Source: Leifsonia sp. 71-9 (lineage in GTDB: Bacteria > Actinomycetota > Actinomycetes > Actinomycetales > Microbacteriaceae). From it: a stretch of DNA of 64,000 bases. Below, in pieces: positions 8,781-16,186 of this stretch. The notes under the pieces are model-generated. The model had not been told where the DNA came from. It searched no databases and saw only the letters and a program-made list of their open reading frames with translations. The stretch lies in contig NZ_MKVJ01000021.1 of NCBI RefSeq assembly GCF_001898805.1, positions 238,506 through 302,505 on the forward strand, in the 5' to 3' direction. Position 1 is the stretch's first letter; each line of letters opens with the position of its first letter. A program made the position numbers and the translations under genes.

Positions 8781-9410
8781 GTGGATCACCCGGGACCGTC
8801 GCACGAACTCACCACCCACGGCGTCGGGCCCTGGCCGGGCGAGTGGCCGGAGGGCGACCACTACGACCCCGAGCTGCTGCGCCAGGGCGACACCCGCAAC
8901 GTGATCGACCGCTACCGCTACTGGCGGATGGAGGCGATCGTCGCCGACCTCGACGAGCACCGGCACCCGTTCCATGTCGCGATCGAGAACTGGCAGCACG
9001 ACATGAACATCGGGTCGATCGTGCGCAGCGCGAACGCGTTCGCCGCCGACACCGTGCACATCATCGGCCGCCGCCGGTGGAACAAGCGCGGCGCGATGGT
9101 GACCGACCGCTACCAGCACGTCGTGCACCACGAGGATGTGGAGGCGTTCGTCGCGTGGGCGCGGGAGGCCGGCCTCCCGATCATCGCGGTGGACAACGTC
9201 CCCGGGTCGGTGCTCATCGAGACCTTCGCCCTGCCGCGCGAGTGCGTCCTGCTGTTCGGGCAGGAGGGGCCGGGGCTCTCGCAGCCGGCGATCGACGCCG
9301 CCGACGCCGTGATCGAGATCTCGCAGTTCGGCTCGACGCGCTCGATCAACGCCTCCGCCGCCGCCGCGGTCGCGATGCACGCCTGGATCCTGCAGCACGT
9401 GCGCTTCTGA
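8781..9410 (+). CDS. TrmH/SpoU family RNA 2'-O-methyltransferase
   Basis: The 209-residue protein contains the SPOUT motifs of this family: NIGSIVRSANAF (motif 1), LFGQEGPGLS (motif 2) and STRSINASAAAAVAMHAW (motif 3), which together form the knotted SAM site. It methylates a ribose in tRNA or rRNA; the target nucleotide cannot be told. About 55 N-terminal residues precede the catalytic domain. It starts with GTG on a probably leaderless mRNA and ends just before a hairpin shared with the convergent DUF3052 gene. Confidence 0.88.
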   Translation: MDHPGPSHELTTHGVGPWPGEWPEGDHYDPELLRQGDTRNVIDRYRYWRMEAIVADLDEHRHPFHVAIENWQHDMNIGSIVRSANAFAADTVHIIGRRRWNKRGAMVTDRYQHVVHHEDVEAFVAWAREAGLPIIAVDNVPGSVLIETFALPRECVLLFGQEGPGLSQPAIDAADAVIEISQFGSTRSINASAAAAVAMHAWILQHVRF

Positions 9411-9413
9411 CCC

Positions 9414-9479
9414 CGCCCACATTTGGCACAAATGCGGGGTTTGGCACCGGATTCGCGACATTTGGCACAAATGTGGGCG
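9414..9479. terminator. Nested inverted repeat between convergent genes
   Basis: A 12-base arm CGCCCACATTTG at 9414-9425 is exactly complementary to 9468-9479. Within each side sits a smaller palindrome CATTTG-GCA-CAAATG (9420-9434 and 9459-9473). The element fills the gap between two convergent stop codons, so it probably works as a bidirectional terminator. Confidence 0.65.
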
Positions 9480-9503
9480 CCCGCGCCGCGCGGCGGGGCG
9501 GGG

Positions 9504-9926
9504 TCAGCGGTTCTCGCGGCGCCAGACGATCTTGAGGCCCGACCAGTCGGTCGAGAGCGCGGCGACCTTCACATCGACGAGCCCGCGGTCGAGGGCGGCG
9601 TCGCGCAGGAGGTTCTCGTCGAGGTCGCTCACGTGGCCGGCCGCCTTGCGCGGCCACGCTGCCCACAGCATCCCGTCGGGCCGGATGCGGGAACCGATCG
9701 CGTCGAGCTCGCCCAGGTACTCCGCCGCCTCGCGGTAGAACGCCAGCACGAGCCCGGCCGGCCCGTCGTCCGCGGGATCGAGCCACTCGATCGGCTCGGG
9801 AGCGCCGGGCCCGTCGAGAGGGATGCGCCAGCCGGGGTCGGCGTGCAGCAGCTGCGCGCGCATCCCGGGCTTCAGCCCGAGCTTCTTCCACAGCGGCGTG
9901 CCGGAGTACCCGGCCGGAGCGCTCAT
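9504..9926 (-). CDS. DUF3052 family protein
   Basis: This 140-residue cytosolic protein starts MSAPAGYSGTPLWKKLG, the typical opening of DUF3052, and keeps the GMRAQLLHAD and DGMLWAAWPRKAAG segments. The family is widespread in Actinobacteria without a known role. Its ATG overlaps the stop of the metallophosphoesterase gene (ATGA), so translation is probably coupled. Confidence 0.8.
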   Translation of the reverse strand: MSAPAGYSGTPLWKKLGLKPGMRAQLLHADPGWRIPLDGPGAPEPIEWLDPADDGPAGLVLAFYREAAEYLGELDAIGSRIRPDGMLWAAWPRKAAGHVSDLDENLLRDAALDRGLVDVKVAALSTDWSGLKIVWRRENR

Positions 9927-10768
9927 TGCTCTGCGCGCCGGCCCGACGTCTCGGCGATGCGCGCGACGTCGGCCGCGTCGAGCTCGTAGACGGTCTCCCC
10001 GTCATCGGGCCCCGGTGCGGTGACGATGAGCGCTCGCACGGGCTCGTCGTCCGGGAGGTCGATCACCGCGAAGCCGGAGCCGCGCACGGCCCGCTCGCCC
10101 GGCGCCGGCCAGAGCACGTCGGTCGTGTTCGCCACGGCCGGGGCGACGACCAGCGGGATGTACCCGGGGTCGGTCTCGGTCACCAGCGCGTGGTGGTAGT
10201 GCCCGGCGAGGATCGCGCGCACGTCGCCCTCCCGGCACGCCTCGAGCAGCGGCTCGGGATCGATCAGCCGCAGCGACTCGAAGAGCCCGGTCGTGGGAGG
10301 GGTCGGGGGATGGTGCAGCACGACGACGGTGCCGTGGTCGGCCGACTCGGAGAGGATCTCCCGCAGCCGCTCCAGGCGCTCCTCGCCGACCTCTCCGTAG
10401 CCGGAGCCTGCGACGGTGGAGTCCACGGTCACGATCCGCAGGCCGCGCACCTCGACGACGCGCTCGCGCTCGCCGAGGACCTCCTCGAACGGCTCGGCCA
10501 GATCGTGATTGCCCATCGCGTAGACGACCTGCGCGCCGCGCTCGGCGGCCCACGGCTCCAGCAGCCCGGAGAGGATGCGGTACGACTCCGCCGAGCCGTC
10601 CTCGGACAGATCGCCCGACACGACGACCGCATCCAGGGCTCCGAGGGAGGACGCCCGCTCGAGCACCCGCTCCAGCGCGGCACGGGTGTCGACGAGGTCG
10701 TAGTGCCGACGGCCGTCGCCGAAGAGGTGGGTGTCGCTGAGGTGCAGGATGCGGTGGGAGGCGGTCAC
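9923..10768 (-). CDS. Calcineurin-like metallophosphoesterase (CpdA/3',5'-cAMP phosphodiesterase-like)
   Basis: The 281-residue enzyme shows the full metal-binding series: LSDTHLFG, SGDLSEDGS, AMGNHD, LHHPP and AGHYHHAL. This arrangement is typical of class III cyclic nucleotide phosphodiesterases, although related enzymes cleave other phosphodiesters. It starts with GTG, and TAGGCT lies six bases upstream at 10775-10780, so the mRNA is probably leaderless. DUF3052 overlaps its end. Confidence 0.85.
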   Translation of the reverse strand: MTASHRILHLSDTHLFGDGRRHYDLVDTRAALERVLERASSLGALDAVVVSGDLSEDGSAESYRILSGLLEPWAAERGAQVVYAMGNHDLAEPFEEVLGERERVVEVRGLRIVTVDSTVAGSGYGEVGEERLERLREILSESADHGTVVVLHHPPTPPTTGLFESLRLIDPEPLLEACREGDVRAILAGHYHHALVTETDPGYIPLVVAPAVANTTDVLWPAPGERAVRGSGFAVIDLPDDEPVRALIVTAPGPDDGETVYELDAADVARIAETSGRRAEQ

Positions 10769-10774
10769 GCGCCG

Positions 10775-10780
10775 AGCCTA
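10775..10780 (-). promoter_or_regulatory. -10 box of the metallophosphoesterase operon
   Basis: TAGGCT on the minus strand is separated by six bases from the GTG at 10768. No Shine-Dalgarno lies between them. Confidence 0.55.
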
Positions 10781-10817
10781 GCGCGCACGGGTGACGGCGC
10801 CTCCCACCCCACCCGGG

Positions 10818-12671
10818 CTATCCGATCAGCGACGGCCGCAGGTCGCGCAGCGTTCGGAAGTGCGTCATCCGCGTCACGCCGATCGCCGAGACCAGCAGCG
10901 CGATGAGCAGCCACAGCCCGAGCACGCCCGCGTCGGCCCAGGCGGTGGCGGGGTTGCCGCCGTACATGAGCTGGCGGATCCCGTCGACCGCGTACGACAT
11001 CGGCAGCACATGGTGCAGGGCGGCCAACGGGCCCGGCAATGTCTGCCAGGGGAAGGTGCCTCCCGCGGTCACGAGCTGGAGCACCATCAGCACCAGGCCG
11101 AGGAACTGCCCCACACTGCCCAGCCAGACGTTCAGCGCCAGGATGATGGCGGCGAACGTCAGGGACGCCAACGCCATGAGGCCGTACATCCCGACCGGGT
11201 TCTCGATGCGGAAGCCGAGGGCGCCGGCCACGATCGCGAACAGCCCGACCATCTGGATGGCGCCGAGCAGTCCCGGCGTCAGCCAGCCCGCGAGGGTGAT
11301 CTTGACGGGCGAGTGCAGCGCCGTGATCGCGCGGCGCGAGACGGGCTTCACGATCAGGAACAGCGCGTAGATCCCGATCCAGCCGGCCAGCGCGACGAAG
11401 AACGGGGCGAGGCCGGCGCCGTACGTGCCGGCGGAGGTGATGCTGTCGTTCTTCAGGTTGACCGGGTCGGAGATCGTCGACGCCTGCTTCTTCTGCAGCT
11501 CGGGGGAGTTGTCGGGGATCTGCTTCACGCCGTCCTGGAGGCCGTCGCTCAGGGTCGTCGTGCCGTCGTGGAGAGTGGTGAGGCCGTCGCGAAGCTGTGC
11601 CGCGCCGCTCGCCGCGGTGCCCGCGCCGGTGGCGAGCTGGGTCGCGCCGGCCTGTGCCTGCGCCGAGCCGCTGGCGACCTGCGCCGCGCCTCCCGCGACC
11701 TGGTCGGCGCCCGCGGAGAGCTGGTTGACCTGCCCGACCGCGTTCTGGATCTGGCTGTTGCCCGACTGCACCTTGCCGTCGATGTCGCCGATCGCGGCCT
11801 GGACCTGGGCGATGATGGCCGGATCGACGTTGTCGGCTTGCAGCTGAGCAATCAGCTTTTGACCGACCGCGGGTGCGTCCGCCGCCAACTGCGCCGCGAC
11901 CTGCCCGGCCTCGGTCGCCTTGCCCGCGACCTCCTTGTTGCCGGTGGCGACCTTCGCCGCCCCGTCGCTCACCTGCTGGGCGCCCGACGCGAGCTGGCCG
12001 AGCGAGCTCGCCAGGGTCTGGGACCCGCTCGCGAGCTGGGCCGTGCCGTCGGCGAGGGACGACGCCCCCGACTGGGCCGTGGCGCTGCCGTCGACCAGCT
12101 GGTTCGCGCCGTCCGCGGCCTTCACCAGGTTGGAGCGGATGTCGGAGAGCCCGAGGAGGAACTGCGCCGCAGCCTCCTGGTTGACCTGCTTGACGATGGA
12201 GGTGCGGATCTTCTCGGCCGCCTGGGTGCCGATCGTCGACGCCAGGTAGCTGTTGGTGTCGTTGGTCGTGAGCGTCACGATGGCGCGGTGCGGGCTGTCG
12301 CCCGACGCCGAGGCGAGCGCCGACGAGAAGTCGGACGGGAAGGTGATGCTGAAGTCGTACTTCGAGTCGTCGACGCCGCTCGCCGCCGATCCCGACTTCA
12401 CCCGGTGCCAGTCGAACGAGCCGTCCTCGATCAGCTGGTCGGCCACCTGGTCGCCGTAGTTGATGTCCTTGCCGTCGACCGTGGTGCCGGTGTCGTCGAC
12501 GACGATCGCGGCGGGGATCTTGTTGAGGTTCGCGTACGGGTTCTGGTTGGCCCACAGGTACAGGCCGCCGTAGAGCACGGGCACGGCCATGAGGGCGATG
12601 AGCGCCACGATGGCCATCGGGTTGGCGGTCAGGCGGCGGAACTCCGCCGCGATCATCTGCGGGATCTTCAT
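10818..12671 (-). CDS. YhgE/Pip family membrane protein (first copy)
   Basis: The 617-residue protein has an N-terminal transmembrane helix (about 20-40), then a long extracytoplasmic region with Ala/Gly/Ser-rich coiled repeats of the ASGAxxLxxGA type (about 170-380). A C-terminal block of about five helices follows, resembling ABC-2 permease membrane domains. Pip proteins act as phage receptors in Gram-positives and resemble EsaA. Its ATG overlaps the stop of the upstream pseudo-cassette gene, so it is the last gene of tetR, pseudo-cassette, Pip. The pairing suggests that the cassette-like protein partners this membrane block. Confidence 0.85.
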   Translation of the reverse strand: MKIPQMIAAEFRRLTANPMAIVALIALMAVPVLYGGLYLWANQNPYANLNKIPAAIVVDDTGTTVDGKDINYGDQVADQLIEDGSFDWHRVKSGSAASGVDDSKYDFSITFPSDFSSALASASGDSPHRAIVTLTTNDTNSYLASTIGTQAAEKIRTSIVKQVNQEAAAQFLLGLSDIRSNLVKAADGANQLVDGSATAQSGASSLADGTAQLASGSQTLASSLGQLASGAQQVSDGAAKVATGNKEVAGKATEAGQVAAQLAADAPAVGQKLIAQLQADNVDPAIIAQVQAAIGDIDGKVQSGNSQIQNAVGQVNQLSAGADQVAGGAAQVASGSAQAQAGATQLATGAGTAASGAAQLRDGLTTLHDGTTTLSDGLQDGVKQIPDNSPELQKKQASTISDPVNLKNDSITSAGTYGAGLAPFFVALAGWIGIYALFLIVKPVSRRAITALHSPVKITLAGWLTPGLLGAIQMVGLFAIVAGALGFRIENPVGMYGLMALASLTFAAIILALNVWLGSVGQFLGLVLMVLQLVTAGGTFPWQTLPGPLAALHHVLPMSYAVDGIRQLMYGGNPATAWADAGVLGLWLLIALLVSAIGVTRMTHFRTLRDLRPSLIG

Positions 12672-13366
12672 GCGTTCTCCACGATCAGGTCGGGAAGGTC
12701 ATCGGTGTCGTCGCGGCCCGGGTCCTCGTCGAAGGTCGCGGGGGCGGAAGCGGTCTCGTCGAGTCGCGAGACGAGGGAGGCGGCGGCGATCGCCGCGGCG
12801 GAGGCGTCGCCGGCCACGACGAGCACGGCGATGCCGCGGCCCGCCAGCTCCCGGGCGAACGTCCACCATTCGCTCGGGTCGCCGCCGTGGCGGTCGGGGG
12901 AGACGATCACGAGACCGTCGACGCCCTTCCGCATCAGGGCGAGCTCGGCGAGCAGCCGGATGCGCACCGTCGGCGGCACCGTGCCGATGCCCCAGCGCGC
13001 GTACTCCGAGGCGCCCAGCTCGTTCAGGCGCTTGTTGACGGCGATGGGATGGGAGGCGCGGCCGGCGAACATCAGCTCCTCGGCCACGATCCCGGCGACG
13101 GTCACATCGGCTGCGGGCTCGCACACGTCGGGCGCGTCGATGAGGGCGATGCGCCGACGCATCGCGCGGTAGTCGGTGGCGCCGTCGATCGTGACGACGC
13201 CGGCGTCGGGGCGCATCCGCCCGGAGGCGATCAGGCCGAGCACGGTCGGGCGCTGCTCGGTCTCGGCGCGTGCGAGCACGGCCTGACCGTTCGCGAAGGC
13301 GACGCTGGTCGGCGGCAGGGCGGCGTTGCGCGGGCCCTTCGCGACTGAGTCGAGGGCGATCTTCAT
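12668..13366 (-). CDS. ATP-binding-cassette-like protein lacking Walker A (pseudo-ATPase)
   Basis: This 232-residue protein follows the layout of an ABC ATPase. After a first strand block, the segment TVLGLIASGRMRPDAGVVTIDG region (about 40-62) aligns with the helix and strands that follow Walker A. The Walker A loop itself is replaced by AETEQRPT with no GxxxxGKS/T. The Walker B position reads GLVIVSPDRHGGD without a clear catalytic Glu, and no LSGGQ is visible. The frame is intact and overlaps both neighbours (ATGA), so it is a maintained gene rather than a broken one. Binding of nucleotide is doubtful. I infer a structural partner of the Pip protein. Confidence 0.7.
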   Translation of the reverse strand: MKIALDSVAKGPRNAALPPTSVAFANGQAVLARAETEQRPTVLGLIASGRMRPDAGVVTIDGATDYRAMRRRIALIDAPDVCEPAADVTVAGIVAEELMFAGRASHPIAVNKRLNELGASEYARWGIGTVPPTVRIRLLAELALMRKGVDGLVIVSPDRHGGDPSEWWTFARELAGRGIAVLVVAGDASAAAIAAASLVSRLDETASAPATFDEDPGRDDTDDLPDLIVENA

Positions 13367-14004
13367 CGGTTCATCTCCGGGGTGAATGCGAGTTCGGGTG
13401 TGTTGTCGATGAGCGCGTCGGCCTCCTGCCAGCCGAGACCCGCCGCGCCGAGGCCGGCCAGCATGACCAGCCGGTGCCCGGCGGCGCGGGAGAACCCGGC
13501 GCGCGTCGCCTCGTCGAGCACGGCGATCGCCGCGTTCTCGATGAGGCGGGTGACCGTCTCGCGGTCGAGGTCGGTGCGCACCTGGCCGGCGGCCATCCCG
13601 CGCTCGACCGTGGACCGCAGGCGCTCGCGGGCCGGGTCGAGGGCCGTGGCCACCATCTGCCGGTGCGGCCCGCGCACGGCGAGGGCGGCGCTGACGCGGA
13701 TGTGCTCGACCTCGGCCCAGAGGGTCGCGCCGAAGAGCGCGATCTCGACGCGGGCGTCGGGATGCGACACCGGGTCGAGCAGGGCGGCCAGCCGGGCGGC
13801 GCCGCGGGTGAAGACATCGATGAGCAGGTCGTCGCGGTTGGCGAAGTGGCCGTACAGCGCGCGGCGGCTGAGGCCCGCGCGCGCGGCGATGGTCTCGAGG
13901 GAGGCGTCGATGTCCTCGTTGAGAGCGGCCGCTGCGGCCACGAGGAGGGCCTCCCGGTTCGCGGCGGCATCGCGTCGCGGAGCGCGGGCAGGGGAGGCGG
14001 TCAT
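13363..14004 (-). CDS. TetR family transcriptional regulator
   Basis: The 213-residue protein has the TetR helix-turn-helix near residues 30-65 (LETIAARAGLSRRALYGHFANRDDLL) split over two helices, followed by a helical ligand domain. It heads the tetR, pseudo-cassette, Pip operon. Its promoter carries a perfect 7-4-7 palindrome covering the -35 region, so autorepression is likely. It may also control the MMPL/Pip operon lying just upstream on the same strand. The ligand is unknown. Confidence 0.88.
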   Translation of the reverse strand: MTASPARAPRRDAAANREALLVAAAAALNEDIDASLETIAARAGLSRRALYGHFANRDDLLIDVFTRGAARLAALLDPVSHPDARVEIALFGATLWAEVEHIRVSAALAVRGPHRQMVATALDPARERLRSTVERGMAAGQVRTDLDRETVTRLIENAAIAVLDEATRAGFSRAAGHRLVMLAGLGAAGLGWQEADALIDNTPELAFTPEMNR

Positions 14005-14010
14005 GCCTCG

Positions 14011-14040
14011 ATCTTACGCTTCTTGCACACTACTGTGCAA
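14011..14040 (-). promoter_or_regulatory. tetR promoter and palindromic operator
   Basis: On the minus strand TTGCAC (14035-14040), an 18-base spacer and TAAGAT (14011-14016) lead to the ATG at 14004 six bases later. The palindrome TTGCACA-N4-TGTGCAA (14023-14040) overlaps the -35 box, as expected for TetR autoregulation. Confidence 0.7.
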
Positions 14041-14176
14041 CTTAGTGCGGCGGAGGGGAGGCGGAGGGGAGGCGAGGTGGCGGCGGCGGGCGGCGTCAGG
14101 GCGCGCGGGAGTGCGGAGCGGTCGGGCGGCGCGGGAGCGGCGGCCGGTCAGGCCGCGCGGGAGCGGGCGGGCGGCG
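14041..14176. repeat. G+C-rich imperfect repeats upstream of tetR
   Basis: A 28-base sequence at 14086-14113 recurs with one change at 14167-14194, where it runs into the end of the second Pip gene. A partial copy lies near 14141-14162. No gene is supported here. The second Pip gene therefore ends in repeat-derived sequence encoding its Pro/Ala tail. Confidence 0.6.
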
Positions 14177-16186
14177 TCAGGCCGCGCGGGAGTGGGCGGG
14201 CGGAGGCGCCGGAGGCGCCGGAGTCGGCGGAGGCGCAAGCGGCGCCCTCGGGCGCGACCGCGGCACGAGGTCGCCGAGCCGCACGGATCGACGGGCGGCG
14301 ACGGCGGCGAACAGCAGCGCGATCGCGCCCACCGCGCAGAGCACGAGCAGCCCGATGTCGCCCCACGCGCCGCCCGCGTCTCCCGCGGCGATGGCGCGCA
14401 ACCCCGAGAGCGCGGGCGCGGTCGGCATCGCCGCGGCGAGGGAGGCCACCGCCGGCGGGACCGTGGACGACATCCCGGACACCAGCGCGAGCAGCCCCAC
14501 GACGAGCGCGAGCAGCCGGCCGACGCCGCCGAACGCCGCGGCCAGCGCCTGGTTGATCAGGCAGAACACCGCGCCGACCAGGGCCCCGGCGATGGCCAGC
14601 TCGAGCCAGACGTCGGGCCGCAGGCCGAGCCAGAACTGCGCGAGTCCGGCGGCGAGCACCCCCTCCCCGGCGCCGACGAGCGCGGTCACCCCGGCCGCTC
14701 GCAGGGCGATGCCCACCGAGGGAGCCGTGGTCATCAGATCGCGGCCGGGAACCGCGCGCCGGGCATACGCGGTCGCCAGGGCGCCGACCCAGAGGGCCAG
14801 CACGAGGAAGAGCGGCACCGTCGCGACGCCCGGTGGCGGAGCCTTCTGCGTCGCGACGACAGGTTGCGCGACGACCGCCGTGAGCGTGGCGATGTCCGCG
14901 GGCGAGTAGGTCGGGATGTCCTTCACCGCCGTGTCGAGCCCGCTGCTCAGCTGCTGCGCGCCCGCATCCACCTGGGCGGCGCCCGACGCAGAGGAGGTGG
15001 CGCCGCCGCTGAGGGAGGCCGCTCCGCTGCTGGTCTGCGCCGTCCCGGAGGCCAGCTGCGCAGCGCCCGCCGCGGACTGATCGATGCCGTCGACGACCCG
15101 GGGCAGGGCCGCGGCGAGCTGCTGGTTGCCCGTGGCGACCCCGTCGGCGACGGTGTCGAGCGTCCCGACGGCGCTGTTCGCCTGCTGCAGCGTCGCGAGC
15201 GCGGCGGTGACCGCCGCGCATCCGGGACCCGGACAGACCTGCGCCTGCGCCTGGGCGAGGGAGGCCGTCGCGGCCGACACCTGCCCGGCGGCGGCATCCG
15301 TCGCCCCGGCCACGGCGGTCGCGCCGCGAGCCAGCTGGGCGGACTGCGCGGGCAGCGACGCCGTCTGATCGCTCAGCGTCGAGAGGCCGGAGGCGAGGGA
15401 CTGCGCGCCGGCGTCGACCGACTGTGCGCCGGTCGCGAGGCTGGCGGCGCCCGCGGCGAGCTGCTGCGTCCCCTGCGACAGCGCGTCGGCCCCGCTCGCG
15501 AGGCTCGTGGCCCCGGAGGCCGCGCTCCCGATCTGCGTGTTGATCGTGTTGAACCCCTGGTACACGTTGCCGAGGTACTGCACGGTGAGCTGGCGGCCGA
15601 GCGCGGCGGTCGCCGTCTGCGTGATCGCGGCCGTGAGGGCCGGGTCGAGCAGGGCGACGGCGGCCCCGGTCCGCACGGTGATCGACGCCTGCTTCGCCTG
15701 CGCGGCGGGTCCCGAGAACGAGAGGGCGTTCGCCGAGAAGGAGGAGGGGATCGTCACGACCGCGGCATAGCGCCCGCTGGACAGGCCAGCGCCGGCCTCC
15801 GCGTCGTTCGTGAGCACCCAGTCGAAGTTCTGCGGGTCGGCGGCGGGCGGCGCCTCGGCCGGGACGGGCGTCGGGCTGGGAGTCGGGGTCGCGGTCGGTG
15901 CGGGCGTCCCCGTCGACGTCGACGCGCCTCCCGATACCGTCGCGGACCCTCCGCTCATCAGCGCCCCGGCGAACTGTCGCCCGAGCGGGACGGTCTGCCC
16001 GTTCACCGTGACCGGGGTGTCGTCGTTGACGATGGCGGCGGTGACGCGGTCGAGGTTCTGCCCGGGCGCCCAGAGGGCCCAGGCCAGCACGCCCGCGACG
16101 ATCAGGGGCACCAGGGCGAGGCCGGTGAGCGTGAGCGGCGCGAGCCGTTCGGTGCCCGCCCGGGCGGAGAAGGGGGTGCGTCTCAT
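14177..16186 (-). CDS. YhgE/Pip family membrane protein (second copy)
   Basis: The 669-residue protein has one N-terminal helix (about 17-38), a large extracytoplasmic domain with a Pro/Thr insert (about 105-125) and Ala/Gly/Ser heptad-like repeats (LASGA, LATGA). About five C-terminal helices and a Pro/Ala-rich tail follow. An open frame runs much farther upstream, but ATG 16186 overlaps the MMPL stop (ATGA) and gives the expected MRRTPF basic start. It is translated with the MMPL transporter, which itself ends in a cassette-like domain, mirroring the Pip/pseudo-cassette pair downstream. Confidence 0.82.
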   Translation of the reverse strand: MRRTPFSARAGTERLAPLTLTGLALVPLIVAGVLAWALWAPGQNLDRVTAAIVNDDTPVTVNGQTVPLGRQFAGALMSGGSATVSGGASTSTGTPAPTATPTPSPTPVPAEAPPAADPQNFDWVLTNDAEAGAGLSSGRYAAVVTIPSSFSANALSFSGPAAQAKQASITVRTGAAVALLDPALTAAITQTATAALGRQLTVQYLGNVYQGFNTINTQIGSAASGATSLASGADALSQGTQQLAAGAASLATGAQSVDAGAQSLASGLSTLSDQTASLPAQSAQLARGATAVAGATDAAAGQVSAATASLAQAQAQVCPGPGCAAVTAALATLQQANSAVGTLDTVADGVATGNQQLAAALPRVVDGIDQSAAGAAQLASGTAQTSSGAASLSGGATSSASGAAQVDAGAQQLSSGLDTAVKDIPTYSPADIATLTAVVAQPVVATQKAPPPGVATVPLFLVLALWVGALATAYARRAVPGRDLMTTAPSVGIALRAAGVTALVGAGEGVLAAGLAQFWLGLRPDVWLELAIAGALVGAVFCLINQALAAAFGGVGRLLALVVGLLALVSGMSSTVPPAVASLAAAMPTAPALSGLRAIAAGDAGGAWGDIGLLVLCAVGAIALLFAAVAARRSVRLGDLVPRSRPRAPLAPPPTPAPPAPPPAHSRAA

